DNA of 28,631 nt from Prevotella sp. CAG:1031 (GTDB taxonomy: Bacteria; Bacteroidota; Bacteroidia; Bacteroidales; Muribaculaceae). The notes under the pieces are model-generated. The model did no database searches. It was given only the letters and a program-made list of their open reading frames with translations, and was not told the origin of the DNA. Shown here piece after piece: positions 10,023-18,666 of the stretch. The first letter of the stretch is position 1. Every line of letters begins with the position of its first letter. A program made the position numbers and the translations under genes. Location of the stretch: NCBI GenBank assembly GCA_000431215.1, contig HF985607.1:11086-39716 (forward strand), in the 5' to 3' direction.

Positions 10023-11194
10023 CGGTAGATCACTATATACGTTATGCTGCGCAACATATCAGCCCCTATGAGAGGCCAAAATGCCGCATTCAGACTCTGG
10101 ACGCCGGCTATGCCGACTCCACAGAGAATAATCAAGAGTGCAAAATTAAGCATTTGCCACGAAACTACCATCTTTGCGGCCGATTTTATGACAACGCCCA
10201 CCGCCGCGATGAAACAGAGCGGGTTGAGCCAGAGATAGAGCCAGTTGGGAGAAGTCGCCTCGTGGACGCTTATAAAAATCAGGAAAGTCAGCAACAGACC
10301 CGCCAGACCGCAGAGGCTGTAGAACAGCACATCGAACCAGGCCGAGAGGCGCCGGCGCCGAATGTCGGCGACACTGAGCGCCAGAGCTATGGCAAAGACC
10401 GCCCATGCGACTGCCGCAGGCGTCAGCAGCGACGGCGTGGCAGGTCTGACGGCATTGTCAGCCGGAATGTCGTTGAGAACTTTCGTTGTGCCGACCAACG
10501 GGCGACGGCTACCGTCGGCCGCCACAATGTCGGCATCGGCCACCATCGTCATGAGATCTGCCGGAGCGAATGACCGAGCATCGTTGTCGATCTGACGGTC
10601 GATACCCGACCCGAGAGCCAGATCGATTCCGAACTGATACCAGGGATAGTTGCAGTGGTAGCCGCGCATGACTTTCCGGAAGGTGTTCTGCCCGGGGCGT
10701 GCGGCCTGTGCAAGAGCCAACGTATCGCTGGCGAGCGCGCGCCTGACTATTGCCAGAGGGCGCGTGGCGCAGTTGTCGAGCACATAATTATATCGGTAGA
10801 CGCGGTTTTCGGGCAGCATATTCTCGTCGACAAGCGCTTTCAGGCGCGCAGTCTCGGCCGGCGTCAGATTCAGTTCCTGCTCGACGATACGGCGTCCCTG
10901 CGCCTCGTAGGCCATCAGGAAGAGGTCGGTCGGAGCTGCGGCAACCGTATAGTCGGTCTCCCCCATGACGAAACGATAGACAAACCCGGGGCTGTTGAAA
11001 TCGAAAGTTCCCCAGTTATATATGACATCGTCATGAGTGCGCAAATCCCTGATTCTAAGCCCCGTATGTCCCTCAAGTTCGAAAATCTCCGAACCGGGAA
11101 AAAAGGTGATGAGGCTCACCCTGACTGAATCGGTCTGGCCGAATCCGGTCACTACCGACAGCAGTGTCAACAGCGAAACAATCAGCGCTCTCAT
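9995..11194 (-). CDS. lnb: DUF4105 / Lnb-type lipoprotein N-acyltransferase
   Basis: The 399-residue protein has an N-terminal signal segment (MRALIVSLLTLLSVVTGFGQ), a periplasmic domain to about residue 250, and several hydrophobic helices from about 255 to 390 before a basic tail. The periplasmic domain carries the DUF4105 hallmarks: FFPGSEIFELEGHTGLRI with His43, YNWGTFDFNSPGF, and YNYVLDNCATRP with Cys142. A His/Cys pair of this kind fits a thiol acyl-transfer mechanism. From established knowledge, a Bacteroides DUF4105 protein was shown to be the lipoprotein N-acyltransferase Lnb, which adds the third acyl chain to outer-membrane lipoproteins. Assigning that function here is by similarity. 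The start overlaps the mutL stop by 4 nt and the end overlaps the phosphatase-like gene by 28 nt, placing it firmly in the operon with other envelope genes. Confidence 0.83.
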   Translation of the reverse strand: MRALIVSLLTLLSVVTGFGQTDSVRVSLITFFPGSEIFELEGHTGLRIRDLRTHDDVIYNWGTFDFNSPGFVYRFVMGETDYTVAAAPTDLFLMAYEAQGRRIVEQELNLTPAETARLKALVDENMLPENRVYRYNYVLDNCATRPLAIVRRALASDTLALAQAARPGQNTFRKVMRGYHCNYPWYQFGIDLALGSGIDRQIDNDARSFAPADLMTMVADADIVAADGSRRPLVGTTKVLNDIPADNAVRPATPSLLTPAAVAWAVFAIALALSVADIRRRRLSAWFDVLFYSLCGLAGLLLTFLIFISVHEATSPNWLYLWLNPLCFIAAVGVVIKSAAKMVVSWQMLNFALLIILCGVGIAGVQSLNAAFWPLIGADMLRSITYIVIYRCNRSKKSS

Positions 11195-13038
11195 TGCAAC
11201 ATTCTGGTTATCTGGTCAAAGGGAATAATCAGGAATGTCCGGCGGCCGTCGGCTGTGAGAGCCGGATGGTCAAGAGCGAGCAACTCGCCGGTTATGCGGT
11301 CGATTTCCTCGGGGTTAAGCGGCTGACCGGCCTTGACGGAAGCTGTCGCAGCCATGGCCATGGCCATTTTCCGCCGCATCTCGTCGGTCGGCAGACTGCC
11401 CTGTTCGGCAGCGCTTTCAAGCATGGCGGTTATAATCTCGGCCGCCGATGTCTCGTTCACATTAGGGGGAAGGCCGTTGATGCTCCATGTCCCCTGCCCC
11501 ATCGGCGCCAGATCGAAGCCCCACTTCTCTATCTCGGGGCGCAACGACGACAACAATGCGCTCTGCGACGGGCTCAGACTGATTGTAGTGGGGAAAATTA
11601 CGCGCTGCGAGCCGGCCTGTCCCTCGTCAGGGCGCTTCATATAGCGGTCGAAAAGAACGCGCTCGTGGGCCCTGTGCTGGTCGATTACCATAATGCCGTC
11701 GCGAGCGGCCATGACAATATATCGGTTCTTTATCTGCATCGCCGTCGAGGCCGGAGCCGCGCCTTCAAGCTCAAGCTCGCTCTGAAGCACTTTTCTGGCC
11801 GGTTCGAACGATACTTCGCGGGTGTTCATAGAATTGCCGGCCGCACTGTCGAGCGCGTCGGCGCGCCGCGAGTTGAAAGCGTCGTAGAACCTGTCCCAGT
11901 TCTCGGTCTCACGGGCGACAGGGCGGTCGGGCACCCGAGGCGGTTCGGTCGCGGCGAAAGGATTGTCGGCGCAAGGCGCCACCGGTTTTGAAGCAAAAGC
12001 CGGAATGTCGGGAACATCGGCCGCCTCGAAGTCGATCGACGGAACTGCGTTGAAACGTCCGAGCGATTCCTTGACCGCCGCCACGAGAATCTGACGTATG
12101 GCAAGTTCGTTTTCGAACTTTATCTCGTTTTTTGTCGGATGGATATTGACATCTATTGTCGAGGGATCGACTTTGAAATCCATGAAATAGTTGGGCTGGA
12201 CATCGGGGCCCAGCAGCCCCTCGTAACATTCGAGAACGGCCTTATGGAACACCGGATGGCGCATATTGCGGCCGTTGACGGTCAGATACTGGAGCGGATT
12301 GCGGCGCCGCGCATATTCGGGAAGCCCGACAAATCCGCGGAGTTCGACAAGCGATGTCGAGGCCTCGACGGGAATGAGCTGCTTGTCGAGATTCTTTCCG
12401 AAGAGATCGGCGATGCGGCGCAGTTCTGTGGAACGGCGCAGCGAAAAGATTGTCACGTCGTTATGGATAAGCGTGAAGTCTATCCCCGTATTGACCAGCG
12501 CCAGGCGCTCGAACTCGCGGGTTATGGCAGCCATCTCAACGGCATCCTTTTTCAGGAACTTACGGCGGGCCGGCACGTTATAGAACAGGTTCTTGACCTG
12601 CATATTCGTTCCGGTAGCCGCGCTCTCGGGCTTCTGGCTCTCTACTTCGGAGCCATTGATGACGAGCCGCGTGCCGACGGCGGCATCTTTGGTTTTTGTG
12701 CGCACTTCGACGCGGGCAACCGCGCATATCGAGGCAAGCGCCTCGCCGCGGAAGCCCATAGTGGTCAATCCGAACAGATCGTCGGCAGCCGAAATTTTGC
12801 TCGTGGCGTGGCGTTCGAATGCCATGCGCGCATCGGTATCGCTCATGCCGCGGCCGTTGTCAATGACCTGAATAAGTGTCCGTCCGGCGTCTTTGACAAC
12901 GATGGTTATCGCCGACGCTCCGGCGTCGACAGCGTTTTCGACCAGCTCTTTCACCACCGACGCCGGTCGCTGAATGACCTCGCCGGCGGCTATCTGGTTG
13001 GCAACTGAATCGGGCAGTAGTTTTATAATGTCACTCAT
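11191..13038 (-). CDS. mutL: DNA mismatch repair protein MutL
   Basis: MutL couples MutS mismatch recognition to strand removal. The 615-residue product has a complete N-terminal GHKL ATPase: ELVENAVDAGA (about 31-41), DNGRGM (60-65), FERHATSKI (74-82) and GFRGEALASI (95-104). A Pro/Ala-rich linker follows, and the C-terminal dimerisation domain starts near residue 434. The endonuclease motif DQHA(x)2E(x)4E is present only in altered form (DQHRAHERVLFD, from residue 453), and the cysteine motifs ACR and CPHGRP are absent; the C-terminal region contains no cysteine. Nicking activity is therefore doubtful. It overlaps the OstA-like gene by 4 nt upstream and the DUF4105 gene by 4 nt downstream, so translation is probably coupled across all three. 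Confidence 0.96.
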   Translation of the reverse strand: MSDIIKLLPDSVANQIAAGEVIQRPASVVKELVENAVDAGASAITIVVKDAGRTLIQVIDNGRGMSDTDARMAFERHATSKISAADDLFGLTTMGFRGEALASICAVARVEVRTKTKDAAVGTRLVINGSEVESQKPESAATGTNMQVKNLFYNVPARRKFLKKDAVEMAAITREFERLALVNTGIDFTLIHNDVTIFSLRRSTELRRIADLFGKNLDKQLIPVEASTSLVELRGFVGLPEYARRRNPLQYLTVNGRNMRHPVFHKAVLECYEGLLGPDVQPNYFMDFKVDPSTIDVNIHPTKNEIKFENELAIRQILVAAVKESLGRFNAVPSIDFEAADVPDIPAFASKPVAPCADNPFAATEPPRVPDRPVARETENWDRFYDAFNSRRADALDSAAGNSMNTREVSFEPARKVLQSELELEGAAPASTAMQIKNRYIVMAARDGIMVIDQHRAHERVLFDRYMKRPDEGQAGSQRVIFPTTISLSPSQSALLSSLRPEIEKWGFDLAPMGQGTWSINGLPPNVNETSAAEIITAMLESAAEQGSLPTDEMRRKMAMAMAATASVKAGQPLNPEEIDRITGELLALDHPALTADGRRTFLIIPFDQITRMLQ

Positions 13039-14915
13039 TGGTCTGTCGGAGGCTTAACAGGTTCAGGAGACTCGGTGACCGCCGTCGGTTCAGGCGGCAG
13101 TCCGACAAGCGACGGATCGCCTGGTGGCGGCGACACAGGCTCAGGGCCGCGGTCAGGCACCTTCGGCGTCAGCCGGTCTTCGATTCCGGTCATGGCCGTC
13201 GGACGCCGTTTGCCGCCTACTTCGGGGCTGCGCAGCAGTTCGGTCATCCCCTCGGGAGTGTCGAACACCTCGTCGGGAGCCAGCGGCCGCATCTGCTGAT
13301 ACCACTGGAAGTTAGGCAGGAAATAGCTCGACCGCTTGGCCAGATAGAGCGGCGTCACTTTTCCCGATGTCTCGGGCCACATGACGATGCTGTCGACCTG
13401 ATTGCCGGTGAAGAGTCCGTCGAGATAGCTCGTCTCGACAAAGGTGAATTTATTATAGCTTGAGTCGCGCTCCATCGGAAAGGTGATTATCTGCACATTA
13501 CCGTCGATAAAGAGGCGCTGCACGGTCGTGTCGTTGAGCCAGACACTCATGTCGGAGCCGCTGAGCTGGTCGTAGCAGTCTTCAGCGATATGCTCGACCA
13601 TCATGCCGAAATCGGGCAGACGCACCCAGTCGGCCGTTGAATCGTTGAGATGGACGGCAATGAGATTGCCGTGGATCTGGCGGGCACCGCTCCAGATCAT
13701 CGGATGGCGGTACATCCGCAGAATCGAGTCACGCTCGCGGAAGCTGAGCGAATCGCACATTCCCTGAATATCCTTGCGGAAGAAACGAACGCCGCCGTAG
13801 GCGTTGGTGACTGTCGTCGAGTCGGGGAAACGGAACGCGCGGATAGTGTCGCCGTGGAGCCAGAGGGTGTCGCGGCGCGAATATTCCATAGCCAGGGCGT
13901 TACCGGTCGCCATGGCGCTGTCGTTAAGCTCGCAGTAGTATCCGTAATCGCCGATAAGAGTCGACTGACGCACCGAGTCGGTCAGCACCATATTGCCGAA
14001 CGCCTCGCCGTAGCCTTTCTGCCTGTCGTAGAAAAGGGTGTCGCCCGTCAGAGTGTTGCCTCGGCGGGTGACGACGGTCGAGCGCGAGAAGAGGTCGGCA
14101 ATGCCCGACTGAGTATTGTAGAATCCGCTGCTCGAATTGATCTCGCCGTCGCGGTTAATGATACGGGTGGAGCACAGAAGCTCGGCGATATGCGTGCCGG
14201 TATTATATTTCAGCGAGTCGGTGAACATCCTGAGCGTGTCGTTGCCGTGCGGGCCGAACAGTCTGACATCCTTATAGAAATAGGCGTCCTTTGTAGCGGG
14301 GTAATAGTAGCCCTCGAGCGAGGTCAGAGTGTTCTGCCGGTCGCTGAGCTTTCCGCCGAGGTCGTAGCTGCCGACATTGCGCGCGAGGTCATAGTCGAAG
14401 CGGTCGCTCTCGATTTTCACGTCACGGTTGACGAGCCGGACTTTCTTGCCGGGGTTGGCGAAGAGGCGCGCCATTTCGTCGAGACCGTTATAGTTCAGCT
14501 CGTCGCCATAGACAAACAGAGTGTCGCCCTGTTCCATCCTGACATTTCCGAAAGCATCGAGCGAATTCGACGCCTCATAAAAATAGGCGCTGTCGCAATA
14601 CATGAACATATTGTCTTTACGGAACACCACCGAACCGCGCAGAATCTGATAGTCGCGCGAACGCATCTCGTCGAGCTCGAGCATATCGGCATGTTCGAGG
14701 AACACCTTTCCCGGCTGATGACGGTTGGCCGAGGGAATCACCGGCTTAAGCGGAGCCTCCTTCTTTGCCGGAGCCGGTGACTTCGCGGCTTTCGGAGCGG
14801 GAGGGGCAGCCAGGGCGGGCGGAAGCGTAAGCAACGCCACCGCCCCCAGAGCTGCCAGCAGGCGGCGCAGGGGGCGACGATTTCTCAAAGACGGGTCGCA
14901 CTGAGGCTTATTCAT
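13035..14915 (-). CDS. OstA/LptA-like periplasmic protein
   Basis: The 626-residue product has a basic N-terminus followed by a hydrophobic signal segment (LLAALGAVALLTLPPALA, about 19-36) and a Lys/Ala/Pro-rich linker. From about residue 65 it has the repeated OstA/LptA beta-jellyroll pattern, for example YQILRGSVVFRKDNMFMYCD, FGNVRMEQGDTLFVYGDEL, AYFYKDVRLFGPHGNDTL and GEAFGNMVLTD. Proteins of this fold carry lipopolysaccharide or similar glycolipid across the periplasm. Several repeats are present, longer than E. coli LptA (185 residues), as is usual for the Bacteroidetes OstA-like family. The C-terminus (about 575-626) is a Pro/Glu-rich tail that is probably disordered. The gene overlaps the upstream isomerase gene by 8 nt and mutL by 4 nt. 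Transport of LPS is inferred from the fold. Confidence 0.85.
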   Translation of the reverse strand: MNKPQCDPSLRNRRPLRRLLAALGAVALLTLPPALAAPPAPKAAKSPAPAKKEAPLKPVIPSANRHQPGKVFLEHADMLELDEMRSRDYQILRGSVVFRKDNMFMYCDSAYFYEASNSLDAFGNVRMEQGDTLFVYGDELNYNGLDEMARLFANPGKKVRLVNRDVKIESDRFDYDLARNVGSYDLGGKLSDRQNTLTSLEGYYYPATKDAYFYKDVRLFGPHGNDTLRMFTDSLKYNTGTHIAELLCSTRIINRDGEINSSSGFYNTQSGIADLFSRSTVVTRRGNTLTGDTLFYDRQKGYGEAFGNMVLTDSVRQSTLIGDYGYYCELNDSAMATGNALAMEYSRRDTLWLHGDTIRAFRFPDSTTVTNAYGGVRFFRKDIQGMCDSLSFRERDSILRMYRHPMIWSGARQIHGNLIAVHLNDSTADWVRLPDFGMMVEHIAEDCYDQLSGSDMSVWLNDTTVQRLFIDGNVQIITFPMERDSSYNKFTFVETSYLDGLFTGNQVDSIVMWPETSGKVTPLYLAKRSSYFLPNFQWYQQMRPLAPDEVFDTPEGMTELLRSPEVGGKRRPTAMTGIEDRLTPKVPDRGPEPVSPPPGDPSLVGLPPEPTAVTESPEPVKPPTDQ

Positions 14916-16290
14916 TGGCCGACGATTGCTTTTCTTTAATCCAGCCTTTATGGGTGAACTCGCAGTTTCGCCAGTTGTCTTCGATGCGCACCGAGGTGTC
15001 GGCTATTTTTTTCTCGAGCCAGTCGGCGAGAATCTTTGAGCGCTGGGCATCTTCATACATAGCGCTTATCTGCTGATAGTCGTCGGCAAGATTGGCCTTA
15101 TGGCCTTCGAGCCGCGATGTCAGTTTCACCATTGCGACAACGTCACGGTTAAGTTTCTGGTCTTTCATCATGAACGGCTTTGAGATTTCGCCGGGCTGGA
15201 GGCCGGCAACCGCACGCGCCACCTCGGGAGGCAGCTGCGACATCTCGAAACGGGTTGTGCCGGTGTTGTCGTTGACCATTATCCCGCGATTGTTACGGGT
15301 GTCCTTGTCCTGACTGAGCAGAGCCACAGCCTGTTCGAAAGTGCCTTTTTTATCGACAACGATGTCGTTGCGGAGAGTGTCGAGACGCTCGAGGGCCTCG
15401 GTCAGGTCTTTGTCGCTTACCTTCGGACGGAGAAGGATATGGCGGGTGTTGATTCGGTCGCCGCGCTTCTCGATGAGCTGAATGATATGGAAGCCGAATT
15501 CCGTCTCGACAATTTTCGACACCTTTTTAGGGTCGGTCAGATTAAAAGCCACGGCAGCATATTCAGGCACCATCTGGCCGCGGCCCATAAATCCTGTCTC
15601 GCCTCCGCGCGACGACGAGCCGTCTTCGCTGTAGAGGATCGCCAGCGTAGAGAAATCGCTTTCGCCGCGGTTTATGCGGTCGGCATAATCGCGGAGGCGC
15701 GCCTTGACGTCTTCGATCTCCTGACGCGGAATGGCGGGCGAAAGAGTCAGAATCTGGGTCTCGACCGTCAGCGGCACATAAGGGACACTGTCGGCCGGAA
15801 GATTCTGAAAATAGCGGCGCACGTCGGCGGGCGTTGTCTTGATGTCTTTTGTCAGAGCCATCTGAACCTGCTGGATGCGGCTGCGGTTCGTCAGCATCTC
15901 GGTCAGTTTCTCGCGCATTTCGGGAAACGATTTGCGGAACATCTGCTCGACCTTCTCCTTCGAGCCAAGGTTGGCGACATAATAATTCAGCTGGCTCTCG
16001 ACCTGCTGCGATATCATTGTCGGCTGCACCTCGACAGTGTCGAGATCGGCCTGATGGAGATAGAGCTTCTCAACGGCAAGCTGCTCAGGAATGACACAAT
16101 AGGGGTCGCCGTTGACGGGCATGCGCTCGGCGAGCATCTGCTGGTAGGCTTCCTCGATGTCGGATTTCCAGATAGGCTGGTCGCCGACAACCCATGCCAC
16201 CTCTTCGGCGACATTATCAGTGCCGGCGACAACAACAAGTGTTGCCGCCGCACAAAGTCCGGCCAGTATGGCTACTTTCTTGATATTCAC
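14908..16290 (-). CDS. SurA-like periplasmic peptidyl-prolyl cis-trans isomerase
   Basis: The 460-residue protein starts with MNIKKVAILAGLCAAATLVVVAG, a signal peptide. A helical SurA-like N-terminal domain (about 30-170) includes VAWVVGDQPIWKSDIEEAY, the usual opening of SurA chaperones. Two parvulin rotamase domains follow: the first around 175-278 (YSEDGSSSRGGETGFMGRGQ, FGFHIIQLIEKRG) and the second around 283-395 (INTRHILLRP, with a less regular core). SurA-type proteins escort unfolded outer-membrane proteins to the BAM complex. It starts 8 nt after the stop of another parvulin-type gene and overlaps the OstA-like gene by 8 nt. The second parvulin domain lacks the glycine-rich loop of the first and may be inactive, by eye only. 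Confidence 0.92.
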   Translation of the reverse strand: MNIKKVAILAGLCAAATLVVVAGTDNVAEEVAWVVGDQPIWKSDIEEAYQQMLAERMPVNGDPYCVIPEQLAVEKLYLHQADLDTVEVQPTMISQQVESQLNYYVANLGSKEKVEQMFRKSFPEMREKLTEMLTNRSRIQQVQMALTKDIKTTPADVRRYFQNLPADSVPYVPLTVETQILTLSPAIPRQEIEDVKARLRDYADRINRGESDFSTLAILYSEDGSSSRGGETGFMGRGQMVPEYAAVAFNLTDPKKVSKIVETEFGFHIIQLIEKRGDRINTRHILLRPKVSDKDLTEALERLDTLRNDIVVDKKGTFEQAVALLSQDKDTRNNRGIMVNDNTGTTRFEMSQLPPEVARAVAGLQPGEISKPFMMKDQKLNRDVVAMVKLTSRLEGHKANLADDYQQISAMYEDAQRSKILADWLEKKIADTSVRIEDNWRNCEFTHKGWIKEKQSSANE

Positions 16291-16298
16291 TTTAGTAT

Positions 16299-18248
16299 TT
16301 ACTTTTTAGCCGCTTCTGCTTTGCGGATCTTCTCAAGCTCTTTCTTGTTGATGACAACCGGATATTTGGCTTTAAGCTCGGTAAGCCACTCCTGCTCGAG
16401 ATATTTCTGATAATCGTTGACTACAGCCGAGCGCACGTCGCCGACCTCTTCGGGAGCATTCAGCAGCTTGCCCTCAAGAAGGAAGAACGAAGTCCATTTT
16501 CCCTGGGCAGCAGGCTTCTCGCCTCCGAAAGCGACATAGTCGATAACGGAGTCTTCACCTTTCGGGAAGAGCTTGCGCTCGACCTTCACATTGCGGCCGA
16601 ACTGGTCGCGAAGTTTGGCGACGATAGAGTCGAGACCTACAGGATTGGCCTTAAGATAGGCTTTCGCGGCATCGGCGATGGAGTCGTTAGTGGCCGACAC
16701 GATCACGCCCTTGTAGCGCGGAGCGTCCCAGCTGTAGTTCGCGCGATGGAGGTTGAAGAAGTCTTCAAGACCTTTGGTGTCTTTATTACTGCGATCCCAT
16801 ACGCGGTCGTTGCTGACGTCGAACAGAAGAATGCCGTCGCGGTATTCCTTGGTCAGGTTGCGGTAGTTCTCGTCGACAGCGGCGAGATTCTCACGGGCTG
16901 TCTCGACAGTGGCGTTGTCGAGAGCCGTTTCGGCAGCCTTGCGGAATTCGTCTTTACCGGCAGCGGCGCTGACTTTGCCGTCGTATTTGGGCATAGCCGC
17001 AGCAGCATCGCTGAGTTTGACCTTATGACTGCCGACAACGCCGATGGTCGTCCAGTCGGAAAGGAGATGCGACAGAGTGACAGAGTCGATGCCCTGATGC
17101 TTGTCGATGAGGGCGTCGGCCTTGGCCAGTCCCTTGGGATCGAGCTTGGCGCCGTATTGGCTGCGGAGTTGTGCGACCTTGGCGCGGCGCGGTTCGGCGC
17201 TACGGCTGTCACGACCGATCTGTGCGGCGATATTCTGGCGCATGCTCTCGTAGTCGGCAAGATCGCGATGGCCGAGACGTTCTACGATATGATAGCCGTA
17301 GCTGGTAGCGAACGGCTTGGTTATCTGACCGTCTGCAGCTCCGGCCACTGCATTCTCAAACTCAGGCACCATACGGCCCGAGCCGAACCAGCCGACATCG
17401 CCGCCGCGACGCGCCGATCCGGGATCTTCACTCTCCTTGGCGGCAACCTCGGCGAAATCGGCGCCACCGGCGAGCACATTGTAGATCGAATCGATCTGAG
17501 CTTTTTTGGCTGCTGCGGCTGCTTCGTCGAGGCCGCGGGTCAGTTTAAGGATATGGCGGGCGTGCCATTCGCCGGCGTCGGGACGGACGTCGTCAACGCG
17601 GATGATATGCCATCCGTAGGGGGCATCGTCGATAACCTCCGAAATCTGTCCGACAGGAGTATTGTAGGCAGCATATTCAAACGGATAAGGGAAAGATCCT
17701 GACTTGACATATCCCATCGAACCGCGGTTGCGCTGAGCCGAGCGATCCGACGAATATTTCACAGCCATATCTCCGAAATCGGCGCCGTTGAGAATGGCGG
17801 TTCTGATACTGTCGAGGCGGGCGCGGTTTGCCATGCGCTCATCGGGAGTGCGGCCGATCGGAAGCATTATATGGCTTACCTTGACATTCTTTTTCATGCG
17901 CTCGTAGGCCTCACGGCTGAGCTTTTCGACGACGGTCGAATCGGTCAGGAAAGGCTTGGCCAGATCGTCGCAATATCCGTCGTATTCTTTCTTGAAAGCG
18001 GCAGTCGTATCGAGACCGGCAGCCTCGGCGTCGGCCACCTTCAGGCGGTAGTTGACGAACATATCGACATATTCGTCGAGAGTCTGGGGCTCGGCCTGCT
18101 GCTGGTTGTTCTTATTATAAAGATAAGTGAACTCGCTGACCTTAACGGGCTTGCCGTTGACAGTCATAAGGGTCGGATCGTTCTTTTTGGCAGCACCGGA
18201 GAGAATGGCGGCTGCAATCAGCGCTGCCGGGATTAGAATTTTTTTCAT
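16299..18248 (-). CDS. Double-parvulin peptidyl-prolyl isomerase, first gene of the operon
   Basis: The 649-residue product has a signal peptide (KKILIPAALIAAAILSGAA) and a helical chaperone-like N-terminal region with PVKVSEFTYLYNKNNQQ. Two complete parvulin domains follow. The first is at about 125-215 (VSHIMLP, YSSDRSAQRNRGSMGYVKSG, YGWHIIRVDDVRP). The second is at about 228-330 (WHARHILKL, ESEDPGSARRGGDVGWFGSG, YGYHIVERLGHRD). The remaining 300 residues form a mostly helical C-terminal region that I do not recognise as a separate domain. Family knowledge points to folding of periplasmic and outer-membrane proteins. The ATG at 18248 is preceded by a TAnnTTTG element about 63 nt upstream, which makes this the likely first gene of the long leftward operon. 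Confidence 0.92.
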   Translation of the reverse strand: MKKILIPAALIAAAILSGAAKKNDPTLMTVNGKPVKVSEFTYLYNKNNQQQAEPQTLDEYVDMFVNYRLKVADAEAAGLDTTAAFKKEYDGYCDDLAKPFLTDSTVVEKLSREAYERMKKNVKVSHIMLPIGRTPDERMANRARLDSIRTAILNGADFGDMAVKYSSDRSAQRNRGSMGYVKSGSFPYPFEYAAYNTPVGQISEVIDDAPYGWHIIRVDDVRPDAGEWHARHILKLTRGLDEAAAAAKKAQIDSIYNVLAGGADFAEVAAKESEDPGSARRGGDVGWFGSGRMVPEFENAVAGAADGQITKPFATSYGYHIVERLGHRDLADYESMRQNIAAQIGRDSRSAEPRRAKVAQLRSQYGAKLDPKGLAKADALIDKHQGIDSVTLSHLLSDWTTIGVVGSHKVKLSDAAAAMPKYDGKVSAAAGKDEFRKAAETALDNATVETARENLAAVDENYRNLTKEYRDGILLFDVSNDRVWDRSNKDTKGLEDFFNLHRANYSWDAPRYKGVIVSATNDSIADAAKAYLKANPVGLDSIVAKLRDQFGRNVKVERKLFPKGEDSVIDYVAFGGEKPAAQGKWTSFFLLEGKLLNAPEEVGDVRSAVVNDYQKYLEQEWLTELKAKYPVVINKKELEKIRKAEAAKK

Positions 18249-18310
18249 CGTAGTTCAGATGTTTAAGTCGTAAGGGATGAGCATAGTTTGCCCACGGCTT
18301 TTTCAAGCCC

Positions 18311-18318
18311 CAAAATTA
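18311..18318 (-). promoter_or_regulatory. Bacteroidetes -7 promoter element for the envelope operon
   Basis: On the minus strand this reads TAATTTTG, matching the TAnnTTTG element recognised by the Bacteroidetes primary sigma factor. It would give a leader of about 55 nt before the isomerase start at 18248. No clear -33 TTG was seen at the usual spacing. Confidence 0.55.
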
Positions 18319-18406
18319 CAAAAAAATAACGAAACTCCCCCGCTCTTTATTGCGTCATCCCCAAAATACCCCCGACCAACATGCCTGAGGCGCCAAACAG
18401 CGACAA

Positions 18407-18473
18407 GTAGGGCTGCTCCGTGGAGCAGCCTAACCCTCTGTCTGACAGCGGCTGCACCACGTTGCAGCCCTAC
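18407..18473. repeat. Composite palindromic element (nested inverted repeats)
   Basis: An outer 10-bp perfect inverted repeat (GTAGGGCTGC at 18407-18416 and GCAGCCCTAC at 18464-18473) encloses two further hairpins. The first is GGCTGCTCC, loop GT, GGAGCAGCC (18411-18430). The second is GGCTGCA, 6-nt loop, TGCAGCC (18450-18469). The two inner hairpins share the GGCTGC core, so several alternative folds are possible. It lies in a region without genes, upstream of the operon promoter. The layout resembles REP-like or miniature mobile palindromes; whether it is repeated in the genome cannot be seen here. Confidence 0.6.
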
Positions 18474-18544
18474 GCCAGGACGACAAACCGTCGGGAGTGT
18501 CGCGTTGCACCCCTACCCCGGCGCGACTATTCGCTATAAAGCAG

Positions 18545-18574
18545 GAGGCTGTGTCAAAATTACGACACAACCTC
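18545..18574. repeat. Stem-loop of unclear role (possible terminator or IS-end remnant)
   Basis: GAGGCTGTGTC (18545-18555) pairs with GACACAACCTC (18564-18574) with a single C/A mismatch and an 8-nt loop. There is no strong T tract on either side. The motif GAGGCTGTGTC resembles ends of some Bacteroidales insertion sequences, but no transposase is present. Function is not assigned. Confidence 0.4.
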
Positions 18575-18666
18575 ATTTAGAGATATCGCGCCTCATAGCG
18601 CTTGTCGCGCGCCTGCAACCCGACTACGAGCGCCTTATGTTACCGATAAAAGTGTCATCATAACAA

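Noticed and set aside
8649..10028. 459-codon open frame antisense to the phosphatase-like gene
   Set aside because: It overlaps a coherent signal-peptide-bearing gene on the other strand, and its sequence shows no domain pattern.
18407..18574. CRISPR array or tRNA gene
   Set aside because: The repeats are inverted rather than direct with spacers, and no cloverleaf could be drawn here or elsewhere in the window.
18277..18663. Rightward 128-codon frame in the intergenic region
   Set aside because: It crosses the operon promoter and the palindrome and has low-complexity Pro/Arg/Ser-rich content without any motif.
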